A stretch of 29,624 nt of DNA from Deinococcus planocerae (GTDB lineage: Bacteria > Deinococcota > Deinococci > Deinococcales > Deinococcaceae): positions 1-29,624 of the forward strand of contig NZ_PNOR01000043.1 of the NCBI RefSeq assembly GCF_002869765.1, in the 5' to 3' direction. The first letter of the stretch is position 1. Every line of letters starts with the position of its first letter. Of the stretch, positions 9,452 through 17,233 are shown in pieces. The notes beneath the pieces are model-generated. The model had not been told where the DNA came from. It made no database searches and was given only the letters and a program-made list of their open reading frames with translations. The translations under genes were made by a program, and so were the position numbers.

Positions 9452-11932
9452 GTGATGTTCATGCCGCCCGGAACGCGACCGTCCAGACTCGCCCTGGCGC
9501 TCCTGGCCGTCGTCTTCGCCCACCTGGCCTGGTTCGTCTGGCCGGGGCATGGGGGCGCGTTCGACCGTTGGCTGGCCGAGACGTTCTACATCCCGGCCTT
9601 CTTGCTGGGCGCGGCGCTGTGCTGGCGGGCCGGGACCCGGGCCGGGCCGGAGGCGCGCCCCGCCTGGCGGGCGTTCGGGGTCGGCCTCGCGGCGTTCGGG
9701 GTGGGGCAGGTCGTCTGGACGTATCTCGAACTCGTGCGCCAGGCCTCACCCTTTCCCTCGGTCGCCGACGTGCTGTTCTTGTCGTTGCCCGTGGCGTTCG
9801 CGCTGGCGTTCCGGCGCCTGCCCCGTGCGCCCCTGTCCCGGGGGGCGGCGGTGCAGCTCGCGCTCGACGTGGCGCTCGTCACGGGCTCGGCGGCGCTCTT
9901 CTCGTGGCGCTTTTTGTTCACGGACGTCCTGACCACGTATACGGGCCAGCCGCTCGCCCTCTGGGTGGCGTTCGCCTACCCGGCCCTCGACCTCCTGCTT
10001 CTCGCGCTCGCGCTGCTGCTCGTCGCCCGGCAGGGGGGGGCCCCGCGCCGCGCCGCCGGTCTGCTCGCGCTCGGCCTCGCCGCGCTGATCGTGGCCGACA
10101 GCGGCTTCGCCTACCTCAGCCTGCAAAACGTCTACCGGGCGGGCGCGTGGCCCGACCTCTTCTGGAGCCTGGGCGCGGCGCTCGTGGGTCTGGCGTCCCT
10201 GGGCGCCACGCCGGGCCCCCACCCTTCCCCCCGGACCTCCGAGGAGGCGCGCGCCTGGCCGCTGGCGCTCACGCCGTATCTGGCCGTCGTGGCGGCCACC
10301 TTCCTTCAGCTCAGCACCTTCGGGGAGCGCGGCCCGGAGGCATGGGGGGTGCTCGTGGGCGGCGCCCTCCTCACCCTGCTGGTCATCTTGCGCCAGGGGC
10401 TCGCCTTTGCGGGCAATGAGCGGCTCACCCGCAGGCTGCGCGCCCTCTCGGGGGAGCTGGAGACGCGGGTGGCCGAGCGGACCGCCGAGCTGCGGCGCCA
10501 GGGAGGGGCGCTCGACGCCGCCAACGCCGAGCTGCGGGCGCTGTCTGCGGCGCTGGAGACCCAGGTGCGCGAGCGCACCGCCGCCCTGGAGGCCAGCCAC
10601 GCGCAGCTCGCGCACCTGGCGCAGCACGACGCCCTGACCGGCCTGCCCAACCGCGCCCTGCTCGAAGACCGCCTCACGCGGGCGACGGCGCACGCGGCGC
10701 GGCACGGGGGCCTGCTCGCGGTGCTGTTCGTGGACCTCGACGGGTTCAAGTTCGTGAACGACACGCTGGGGCACCGCCCGGGCGACGAGGTGCTCACCGA
10801 GGTCGCGCGCCGTCTCACCGGGGCCGTGCGGGGCTGCGACACGGTGGCGCGGTTCGGCGGGGACGAGTTCGTGGTGCTGCTCCACGACCTGGCGCGCGAG
10901 GAGGACGCCGCGGCCATCGCGGGCCGGATGCTCGCCACCTTCGCGCAGCCCTTCGCCCTGAGCGAGCACGAGGTGCGGGTGACGGCCTCGGTCGGCGTGA
11001 GCCTCTCGCCCCGCGACGGGGTGGAGCCCGCCGAGCTGCTGCGGCACGCCGACGTCGCCATGTACCAGGCCAAGCGGCATGGCAAGAACGCGGTGCGCTT
11101 CTTCTCGCCGGAGATGAACGCCGCCGCCCGCGCGCGCGCCGACCTGGAAACGAGCCTGCGCGGCGCCCTGGCGCGCGGGGAGTTCGCGCTGCACTACCAG
11201 CCGCAGTTCGGCCCCGGGGGCGAGGTGTGCGGCTTCGAGGCGCTGCTGCGCTGGACCCATCCCGACCTCGGCCCGGTGTCCCCCGCCACGTTCGTCGGGG
11301 TCGCGGAGGACGCGGGATTGATCGTGCCCATCGGGACCTGGGTGCTCGGTGAGGCCTGCCGCCAAAATGCCGCGTGGCAGCGCGAGGGGCTGCCCCCCGT
11401 GCGGGTCGCGGTGAACGTCTCGCCCGCGCAGTTCGCCCGCGAGGACTTCGTGAGCGTGGTGCGCGCCGCCCTGCAAGGGCACGGGCTGGAGGGGCGCTGG
11501 CTGGAAGTGGAACTCACCGAGAGGCTCGTCGTGCAGGACGTGGAGGCCACCGCGCGCAAGATGGCCGAGCTGCGCGCCCTGGGGGTGGGCGTGTCCGTCG
11601 ACGACTTCGGCGCGGGGCATTCCGCCCTGGCCTACCTGCTGCGCCTTCCGGTCAGCGGCCTGAAGATCGACCGGGCCTTCGTGCGTGACCTGGGGGAGGT
11701 GCCCGGCGCCGAGCGCGTGGTGGGCGCCATCGTGGCCCTCGCGCACGCGCTGGGGCTGGAGGTCGTCGCCGAGGGTGTGGAGACGGCGGCCCAGCTCCGC
11801 CGCCTGCACGCCCTGGACTGTGAGCGCACCCAGGGCTTCTTGCAGGGTCGTCCGGCCCCCGCCGCCGAGGCCCGCGAGCGGCTGGTCGCGGCGAGCGGGT
11901 GGGCCGCGGTCACCGGGCCGCTCGGCAGGTGA
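9452..11932 (+). CDS. Membrane-bound dual GGDEF-EAL protein (826 aa)
   Basis: The N-terminal 310 residues form about ten hydrophobic helices, an integral membrane sensor I cannot assign to a named family. A coiled-coil linker (about 325-390) contains two copies of a 32-residue unit with LETRVAERTAEL and LETQVRERTAAL. The GGDEF motif is at 469-473 and preceded by RGCD, a proper RxxD inhibitory site, so the cyclase should be active and product-inhibited. The EAL domain (motif at 596-598) keeps the expected Asn (NVSP), Glu (ELTER), Asp-Asp (VDDFGAG), Lys (LKIDR), Glu (VAEGVET) and Gln (QGFLQGRP). Both activities are therefore predicted, with the membrane part deciding the balance. Start options are GTG 9452, ATG 9455 and ATG 9461. 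It stands alone in its transcription unit. Confidence 0.92.
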   Translation: MMFMPPGTRPSRLALALLAVVFAHLAWFVWPGHGGAFDRWLAETFYIPAFLLGAALCWRAGTRAGPEARPAWRAFGVGLAAFGVGQVVWTYLELVRQASPFPSVADVLFLSLPVAFALAFRRLPRAPLSRGAAVQLALDVALVTGSAALFSWRFLFTDVLTTYTGQPLALWVAFAYPALDLLLLALALLLVARQGGAPRRAAGLLALGLAALIVADSGFAYLSLQNVYRAGAWPDLFWSLGAALVGLASLGATPGPHPSPRTSEEARAWPLALTPYLAVVAATFLQLSTFGERGPEAWGVLVGGALLTLLVILRQGLAFAGNERLTRRLRALSGELETRVAERTAELRRQGGALDAANAELRALSAALETQVRERTAALEASHAQLAHLAQHDALTGLPNRALLEDRLTRATAHAARHGGLLAVLFVDLDGFKFVNDTLGHRPGDEVLTEVARRLTGAVRGCDTVARFGGDEFVVLLHDLAREEDAAAIAGRMLATFAQPFALSEHEVRVTASVGVSLSPRDGVEPAELLRHADVAMYQAKRHGKNAVRFFSPEMNAAARARADLETSLRGALARGEFALHYQPQFGPGGEVCGFEALLRWTHPDLGPVSPATFVGVAEDAGLIVPIGTWVLGEACRQNAAWQREGLPPVRVAVNVSPAQFAREDFVSVVRAALQGHGLEGRWLEVELTERLVVQDVEATARKMAELRALGVGVSVDDFGAGHSALAYLLRLPVSGLKIDRAFVRDLGEVPGAERVVGAIVALAHALGLEVVAEGVETAAQLRRLHALDCERTQGFLQGRPAPAAEARERLVAASGWAAVTGPLGR

Positions 11933-12502
11933 CCCGCTCCAGCCGGGCAGAGGCCCGCACCCACCCGGGCTCCGGCAGCTCGGGCTCGCGACTCGGGAAA
12001 AGACCCTCCGGGACGAAGTTCTGACACCCCATCGGCGGCGGGGCGACGAGGCGTCCCGACCCGCCGTTCCGTCGCCTTCCGGCAGGGTTCGGCGCAGAGT
12101 CCGGGGGGCCGCCCCAGGGTCGGGGCCGTCGTCAGGAGACGCTCCACCTGCCGCGCCGGTCGAAGTGGATCGTCCCGAACACGCCCGGCGGGCCACCGGC
12201 CACCAGCACCGGCCAGCCGTCGGTGGTCCCCCCTCCCGCGGACGAGTGCGCCCGGGCCGTCGGAGTCGGGATCGGAGGCGTCCTGGGAGTCCGGCTGCCG
12301 GGCGGTCCGGGGGGCCACGAGGTTCCGCGTCCCGCCGACCATCCGGTCCGGCCCGCCCGCCCAGCCCAGGCGCGGATGCTGCCGGGGTGGGCCCACACCC
12401 CGCGCCGCGGGCCGCCGGAACGGACCTTCGGGGCCACGCGGGACTCCACCGGTCGGGTCACGGCGGGCGTGCGGGAAGCCCCACGGGCCGAGCCCCCCGC
12501 CC
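11933..12502. other. Intergenic stretch without a recognised gene
   Basis: No gene is confidently called in these 570 bases. A minus-strand frame (12132-12461) ends in a protein-like tail (PGVFGTIHFDRRGRWSVS), but its start has no ribosome site and its upstream part is low-complexity Pro/Arg/Gly. It could be the end of a degraded secreted-protein gene. No terminator with a T-run follows the GGDEF-EAL gene. Confidence 0.4.
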
Positions 12503-12508
12503 TACACT
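12503..12508 (+). promoter_or_regulatory. -10 element for leaderless DinB-like gene
   Basis: TACACT is separated from GTG 12515 by exactly six bases, and there is no Shine-Dalgarno sequence. Confidence 0.5.
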
Positions 12509-12514
12509 GCCCCT

Positions 12515-13063
12515 GTGACCCAACCTGGCCTGGACGAACAGATCGCCGCCCTGCGCGCCGCCCTCCCCACCCCCGAGGCGGTGGCCGCCGAGCTGGACCG
12601 CGAACTCACGGCCTTCGCGGAGAGCCTGCGCGCCGCCGAGCCCCACTGGCACGCCCCCATGCCGGGGCGCACCTGGACGCCCGCCCAGGAGGCCGAACAC
12701 ACCATCCTCGTCAACGAGGGCACCGCCCGCGTGGTGCGGCTGCTCCTCTCCGACAAACCCCTGCGCGAGACCCCCGGGCAGGAGGGCCGCACGGAGAACG
12801 GTCGCCGCCTCGCCCCCCAGGGGACCGAACCCGGGCCGGGGGAGGACCTCGCCACGCTGCTGGCCCGAAATGAGGCGACCCGTCCCCTGCTCGCGGGGGT
12901 GCGGGCCGGGCCGAATCCGGCGCGCACGTTCCACCACCCCTTCCTGGGGCCAATCGACGCGCTCGACTGGCTGCGGATGGCCGCCGCCCAGACCCGGCAC
13001 CACCGCACGACGCTGCGGGCGGGGCTCGACCGCCTGAGCGCAGGTGGGCACGCGGCGGAGTGA
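12515..13063 (+). CDS. DinB-like four-helix protein
   Basis: This 182-residue soluble protein is mainly helical. It has the pattern of the DinB/YfiT-like metal-binding superfamily: an early helix ending in WTPAQEAEHTILV with His62, and a late helix with LDWLRMAAAQTRHHRTTL giving His162 and His163. These three histidines are the expected metal ligands. Members include thiol transferases and many proteins of unknown function; in Deinococcus and Bacillus the superfamily is expanded. No specific activity can be named. The GTG start is supported by the leaderless -10 element. Codon use is normal for the window. Confidence 0.75.
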   Translation: MTQPGLDEQIAALRAALPTPEAVAAELDRELTAFAESLRAAEPHWHAPMPGRTWTPAQEAEHTILVNEGTARVVRLLLSDKPLRETPGQEGRTENGRRLAPQGTEPGPGEDLATLLARNEATRPLLAGVRAGPNPARTFHHPFLGPIDALDWLRMAAAQTRHHRTTLRAGLDRLSAGGHAAE

Positions 13064-13278
13064 AGGCCCCGCCAGGGAGCGGACGGGCCCCAGCCTGCGG
13101 GCCGCGCGACACGACCGAGCCCGCGCCGTCCCGAACGAGGTCGTCCTCACCGCGACCCGGCCCTTCGCGGCGCCGTCTCGCACGAAGGGGGCCAGACCAC
13201 CCGCCGGACCTCGGGTTCGGGCACCTGGGACCCCGGCGTGATTCTTCACCGACGCTCACCGCGGGCCCGGGTCGGGCG

Positions 13279-13284
13279 TAAGGT
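13279..13284 (+). promoter_or_regulatory. -10 element for the short ORF and hydrolase gene
   Basis: TAAGGT is separated from ATG 13291 by six bases. A transcript starting at or near 13291 would be leaderless for the short ORF. Confidence 0.45.
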
Positions 13285-13290
13285 GGGCCC

Positions 13291-13353
13291 ATGCGTCAGG
13301 CTTCAGAGGATCGGCGGCTTCTCCCTCCCCCCGGGTCCGCGGGGCGCACATGA
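13291..13353 (+). CDS. Short 20-codon ORF overlapping the hydrolase gene
   Basis: ATG 13291 sits six bases after TAAGGT, and the frame ends at TGA 13351-13353. That stop overlaps the ATG of the hydrolase gene at 13350 as ATGA. The peptide (starting MRQASEDRRLL, ending in a Pro/Gly-rich tail) has no known family. Because the hydrolase has no ribosome site of its own, this ORF may serve to load ribosomes that restart at 13350. The alternative is that it is accidental. Confidence 0.45.
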   Translation: MRQASEDRRLLPPPGSAGRT

Positions 13354-14366
13354 CCGCCTGGCCGGTGCAGGAGGGCGTCTTCGAGCTCGGCGACCTCCCC
13401 GTCGAGCGCGGCGGCGTCATTCGTGGGGCCCGGCTGGCCTGGCAGACCCACGGCGCCCTCAGCCCCGCCCGCGACAACGTGATCGTCTACCCGACGAGCT
13501 ACACCGCCACCCACCACACCCAGAGCTGGCTCATCGGCCCCGGCGGCATCCTCGACCCCGAGCGGTACTTCATCGTCATCCCGGACATGTTCGCAGGTGG
13601 TCTGTCGTCGGGGGCCGACGACACGCCCGACTACCCCGAGGTGGTCACGCTGCGCGACAACGTGCTCGCCCAGTCCCGGCTGCTCGGGGAGGTCTTCGGG
13701 GTGGAGCAGGTGGCCGCCGTCTACGGCTTCTCGATGGGCGCCATGCAGGCCTACCACTGGGCCGCCCTCTTCCCCGAACGGGTCGAGCGGGCCATCGTGG
13801 TGTGCGGGAGCGCGCGCACGGCCCTGCACAACCGCGTGTTCCTCTCCGGGCTGCTCAGGACGCTGGAGGCGGCCCCCGAGCATCTGGGACGGGGCCGCTT
13901 CTCGGCGGAGCCCCGGGCGGCGCTGCGGGCCTTCGCGCACATCTACGCGGGGTGGGGGCTGAGCCAGGACTTCTACCGCGCGGAGCTGTTCCGCACCGCC
14001 CTGGGCCACCCCGACCTGGAGACGTTCCTGCGCGCCGAGTGGGAGGAGGGGTTCGCGGGGTGCCGGGCGGCGAACCTGTACGCCCAGGCGGTGAGCTGGC
14101 TGCACGGCGACATCAGCGCGGGCGACCGCTACGGCGGGGACCTGGGCCGGGCGCTGGCGGCCATCCGGGCGCGGGTGCTGCTGCTGCCCGGCGAGACCGA
14201 CCTGTACTTCCGGGTGGCGGACAATGCGGCGGAGCTGCCCCACCTGCGGTCCGGGGAACTGCGGCCCATCCCCGGCATCTGGGGGCACCGGGCCGGGAGC
14301 CCGGCGGGTCTTCCCGAGGAGTCCGCCTTTCTGAGGGAGGCGGTCCGGGACTGGCTGGCGGGTTGA
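13350..14366 (+). CDS. Alpha/beta hydrolase, homoserine O-acetyltransferase-like
   Basis: This 338-aa cytoplasmic protein has the MetX-type alpha/beta-hydrolase fold. The nucleophile elbow is GFSMGA (Ser128), the acid Asp284 lies in GETDLYF, and the histidine is His313 in WGHRAG. YGFSMGAMQAYHWAALFPERVERAIVVCGSA is close to the MetX family pattern, and the N-terminal NVIVYPTSYTATHH gives the oxyanion region. True MetX enzymes usually have GGSMGG at the elbow, so this is probably a paralogous acyltransferase or hydrolase rather than the methionine enzyme. The chosen ATG overlaps the stop of a short leaderless ORF and has no Shine-Dalgarno of its own. Confidence 0.8.
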   Translation: MTAWPVQEGVFELGDLPVERGGVIRGARLAWQTHGALSPARDNVIVYPTSYTATHHTQSWLIGPGGILDPERYFIVIPDMFAGGLSSGADDTPDYPEVVTLRDNVLAQSRLLGEVFGVEQVAAVYGFSMGAMQAYHWAALFPERVERAIVVCGSARTALHNRVFLSGLLRTLEAAPEHLGRGRFSAEPRAALRAFAHIYAGWGLSQDFYRAELFRTALGHPDLETFLRAEWEEGFAGCRAANLYAQAVSWLHGDISAGDRYGGDLGRALAAIRARVLLLPGETDLYFRVADNAAELPHLRSGELRPIPGIWGHRAGSPAGLPEESAFLREAVRDWLAG

Positions 14367-14419
14367 GGGCCGCACCCGCCACGCCGCCGGCTGTCAGAAG
14401 GGTGTCAGTCGGGCCCGGG

Positions 14420-14425
14420 TAACTT
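14420..14425 (+). promoter_or_regulatory. -10 element for the 78-aa gene
   Basis: TAACTT is separated from ATG 14431 by five bases, and no ribosome site is present. Confidence 0.4.
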
Positions 14426-14430
14426 GCGGC

Positions 14431-14667
14431 ATGGTCACCTACCGCATCTTCGTGGAGGCGGACACCGAGGCGCGAGACGAACTCTGCTCCCTGCTGAGCA
14501 GCGCTCCCTCGGGGACCGTCGTGAAACAAAAATTCGCTGCCAGGCCGGTCCGCTTCGGGGAGGACCTGTACGACCAGCTCGACGTGGTGTTGGCGGGTCA
14601 GCACGCCGCCGAACTCAGCACCTGGCTGAAACGGCGCTACACCACCGACATGCAGAGAATCGGCTGA
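14431..14667 (+). CDS. Small hypothetical protein (78 aa)
   Basis: A compact soluble protein with an alternating beta/helix pattern: VTYRIFVEADTEARDELCSLL at the start, a central FGEDLYDQLDVVLAGQ, and a final amphipathic helix with LSTWLKRRY. The start has a leaderless-type -10. Codon usage and composition look genuinely coding, though slightly lower in GC than its neighbours (KQKF written with A-rich codons). I do not recognise the family. It might be a ferredoxin-like-fold component or an effector-associated small domain, but neither is shown. Confidence 0.6.
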   Translation: MVTYRIFVEADTEARDELCSLLSSAPSGTVVKQKFAARPVRFGEDLYDQLDVVLAGQHAAELSTWLKRRYTTDMQRIG

Positions 14668-14707
14668 ACGCCAGGCCAGGAGGCCGTCATCACCCGGAGG
14701 TGGAGTG

Positions 14708-14791
14708 ATGAGGCAGCCCGAGGGCGGCGCCATCTCGCTGGCCTACGCCGAAAAGGTCCCGGCGCCCGGATGGCCCAGCCTCTCGGCGTGA
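14708..14791 (+). CDS. Possible 27-aa ORF with strong ribosome site
   Basis: GGAGGT at 14696-14701 lies six bases before ATG 14708, one of the best Shine-Dalgarno matches in the window. The frame codes for 27 residues (starting MRQPEGGAISLAYAEK) and ends at TGA 14789-14791. There is no known family. It may be the start of a truncated gene or a genuine small protein. Confidence 0.3.
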   Translation: MRQPEGGAISLAYAEKVPAPGWPSLSA

Positions 14792-15000
14792 CCTCCCGGT
14801 CGTCTCCCGCTCTGGCTCAGCCCGGACGGTCACGGGCATTGTCTGGAGACGTAACGGCGCGGCGCAAACATTCAGGACATGGACGTGGAGGTCAAGCTCA
14901 AGTCCAGGGGGTCTAAGGTAGCCTCGTCGCCTGCCGGGTGCTCCGCTCTGCGAATAGGATTCCCCGGTCCGCTCCTGACCACGCCCACACTGGGGCGCCC

Positions 15001-15498
15001 TCACGGCGCGCGGCATTGCCCTTCGCGCTGGCCCTGCACGCGGTTGTCTCTCCACTCCGGCACGCGGGTGTTGTTCTCGCATTCGAGGTCGCCGTTCACC
15101 GTCACGCGTTCGAGTCGCACCGTGCCGGTGTTGAGCTTGAGTTCCACGTCGCCCTCCACCCGGGTGTTGCTCATGACGACGTGTCTGCCGCGTTCGGCGT
15201 CCACGTCACCGCGCACCACGCTGCCCGTCAGGACCAGCGCCCGGAAGCCGTCCTCGCCCTGCACGTCGCCGCCCACCTCGCTGTTGCGCAGGGTCACCTG
15301 CCCGTCTCGCGCCACCTCCACGTCACCCGACACGCGGGTGTTCACCAGGATGCAGTTGGCTCCGGCCCGCACCGTCACGTCCCCGTTCACCGTGCGCCCC
15401 GAGAGAGTCCCCGCACAGGTCACGCCAGCGTTCTGCGCCCGCGCGGCGGGGACGATGAGCGGCCAGAGCGTCAGGGCACACAGCAGGAGACGGGTCAT
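15001..15498 (-). CDS. Exported protein of six GDV repeats (beta-helix-like)
   Basis: This 165-aa protein begins with a signal peptide (MTRLLLCALTLWPLIVPAARAQ) probably cut after ARA. The mature part holds six repeats of 19-20 residues: TVNGDVTV, RVSGDVEV, EVGGDVQG, VVRGDVDA, RVEGDVEL and TVNGDLEC. Each has the rhythm of one beta-helix coil, similar in style to bactofilin or 'polymer-forming' repeats. It has three mature cysteines in the first and last repeats plus one near the C terminus, so disulfides are possible. No enzyme site is apparent, so a structural or surface role is inferred. The ATG start is supported by TACGGT six bases upstream on its strand. GGTGAGG also overlaps this region as a possible ribosome site. 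Confidence 0.75.
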   Translation of the reverse strand: MTRLLLCALTLWPLIVPAARAQNAGVTCAGTLSGRTVNGDVTVRAGANCILVNTRVSGDVEVARDGQVTLRNSEVGGDVQGEDGFRALVLTGSVVRGDVDAERGRHVVMSNTRVEGDVELKLNTGTVRLERVTVNGDLECENNTRVPEWRDNRVQGQREGQCRAP

Positions 15499-15944
15499 GG
15501 CCTCACCGTAAACGCCAGACTTCTGGCGCTCCCTGGAAAACGGTGGACGTTTGTTCACAGAGGAGACCGGCGGGGGAGAAGCCGGACTCGGCTCAGCTCG
15601 CCGTGCCGTGCGGAGCCGACCTGCGCGCTGTGCCCGGAGCGCGCGCAGGCTGGTGCGTCCGATGCCGGGCATCCGCGCGAATGCACCGAGGCTGGCCGTG
15701 GGACGCGAGACGAGCAGCCGCGTGAGGGCGCCGGGGGGACGGCTTCCGGCGTTCAGGCGCTGGCGAGGTGTTCACCCAGGGGACGCGCACAGGGGCGTCC
15801 GCCCCCGAATGCGTGGACAGACCGGCAAGAGACCGTTCGTCCCAGACACCGGAAACGACCGATTTTCACTGCCCCGCCACCCGGAGGCGTGCGCCGGGTG
15901 GCCCCGGTCGGGCAGGTGAGGCCACGCGCGCGGGGCAGGCGCCG
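15499..15944. other. Intergenic region with a promoter-proximal palindrome
   Basis: The left 30 bases carry the promoter and palindrome of the GDV-repeat gene. The rest (about 15530-15944) shows no gene with credible start, codon bias or family. The open frames there are GC-rich chance frames. Confidence 0.45.
15505..15528 (-). promoter_or_regulatory. -10 element and palindromic operator candidate
   Basis: On the minus strand TACGGT (15510-15505) is six bases before ATG 15498. Immediately upstream is a 16-base palindrome, CGCCAGA-N2-TCTGGCG (15513-15528), occupying the -35/-10 spacer. A repressor bound there would block RNA polymerase. It could also be chance, since the -35 is poor. Confidence 0.45.
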
Positions 15945-15950
15945 TATCGT
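15945..15950 (+). promoter_or_regulatory. -10 element for the frameshifted gene
   Basis: TATCGT is separated from GTG 15957 by exactly six bases. Confidence 0.45.
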
Positions 15951-15956
15951 GCGGGG

Positions 15957-17185
15957 GTGGACACCCCAGGAGTCTGGACCCGGGTACGGGCCTTTACCCG
16001 CGGCGAGCGGGACGCCGAGACGCTGTATGCCTACCGCCGGGCGGGCGCGCAGGTTCACCCCCTGCTCGACGCCGCCGAACGCCGCCGCTTCGACCTCACC
16101 CTCAGCGGCACGAGTCCCTTCGCCGTGGAGCGCAACGTCGGGTTGGAGCTCGCCTGCGCCTGGAACGCCTTCGCCCTCCAGACGCTCGGGGACAAGATGC
16201 TGGAGGCCGACGAGGCCGCCGATCCCGACACCGTGGGCTTCGTGCCGCCCGTGACCTTCGATCAGGTGCAGGGCTACTACACCGAGGTGGGGCGCTGGCT
16301 GGGCTACGCGAGTCAGGCCGGGCACGACCCGGAATTCGAGCTGCCCGCCGGGGCCCTGCCCGCCCGGCTGCCGGACTGGTCGCCGGTCGAGCCCTGCCCC
16401 AGGCCGCACCTCGACGCGATGATCGCGGCCCTCGACGCCATGCGCCTGCACGCCGAGGCCGCCATGCACCACCTCGAAAAGGCGACGCCCGCGGGAGACG
16501 CCGCGAGGCTGGCCCGGCTGCGCGGCCAGTTTGCGGGGGCGCTGTCCACGGCGACCTACGTGTCGGGGATGTACCGCCCGGCGCCTCGCTGGCCCTGCAC
16601 GAGCGGATCGAGGAGCAGGCGAAAGGCGCCACCGAGGCGCTCTACCGGGTGGGGCAACTCATCAGCTACCCCGCGCTGCTCGTCGAGGGGCCGCGCGCCG
16701 CTTCGCCCAGGCAGGCCGGGGGCAAGGGCCCCTTCCTGCGCACGCCCCTGCCGGGTGAGCCGGGCTTCGATCCCTGGGCGATGACCGACCCGAACAGCGT
16801 GGGCTTTTTGCGGGGGGACCCCGACGCCCGGCGGGTGATCGACGAGATGTGGGCGCTCGACCCCGACCCGGCGGCGAGCGTGGCCCTGTGGGACGAGATT
16901 CGCCGGGCGGTCGAGACGGGCGGCGCGCGGGTGGCGAGAGACCCGCAGGGCCAGCCCCTGGGCTTTTTCTTCTGCACGCCGTACTGCGCGGTCTACGAGG
17001 CGACCCGGCCGCTGGTGATCGGGGACACGCCCATTCGCACAGGCCAGCGCTTCACCTTCGAGCGGGCGGCGGAGGGCGTGCGCATCGGCTATCCCTTCAA
17101 ACGGGAGATCGTGGTGGGCAGCTTCCAGACGGGCGCCGCCATCGACTACTGCGACCCCGACCAGCCCCCACCCCACGACGAGTGA
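15957..17185 (+). pseudogene. Unknown protein gene with one frameshift near 16577-16585
   Basis: From GTG 15957 the frame codes through TYVSGMYRP. At the CCCGGCGCC run the coding potential jumps to the next frame and continues (GASLALHERIEEQAKG..., then a clear C-terminal half with GFFFCTPYCAVYEATRPLVIGDTPIRTGQ) to TGA 17183-17185. The total is 1229 bases, so one restored base gives exactly 410 codons. Neither half contains another stop or loss of GC3 bias, so the lesion is recent or a sequencing error in a G/C run. The first part is helical, with SPFAVERNVGLELACAWNAFALQTLGDKMLEA. I do not recognise the family and no function is offered. The start is supported by a leaderless -10. Confidence 0.7.
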
Positions 17186-17192
17186 GGGCCCC

Positions 17193-17224
17193 CGGGGGAG
17201 GGCGCCTCCGCCCAGCCTCCCCCG
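17193..17224. terminator. Bidirectional terminator hairpin
   Basis: A 9-bp perfect stem (CGGGGGAGG 17193-17201 with CCTCCCCCG 17216-17224) and an inner GGGCG/CGCCC pairing lie between two convergent genes. There is no T-run. Confidence 0.55.
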
Positions 17225-17233
17225 CCGTGCCGG

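Noticed and set aside
11910..12032. Minus-strand 40-codon ORF (MGCQNFVPEGLF...)
   Set aside because: It overlaps the end of the GGDEF-EAL gene, lacks a ribosome site or -10 element, and is too short to judge.
9746..12196. Minus-strand open frame of 816 codons
   Set aside because: Antisense of the GGDEF-EAL gene; long only because stop codons are rare in GC-rich DNA.
12132..12461. Minus-strand 109-codon frame with a protein-like end
   Set aside because: Only the last 30 residues look coding; no start signal. Mentioned in the intergenic entry instead.
14938..16254. Plus-strand open frame of 438 codons
   Set aside because: Crosses the antisense of the GDV-repeat gene and a promoter region, with His/Arg-rich chance composition.
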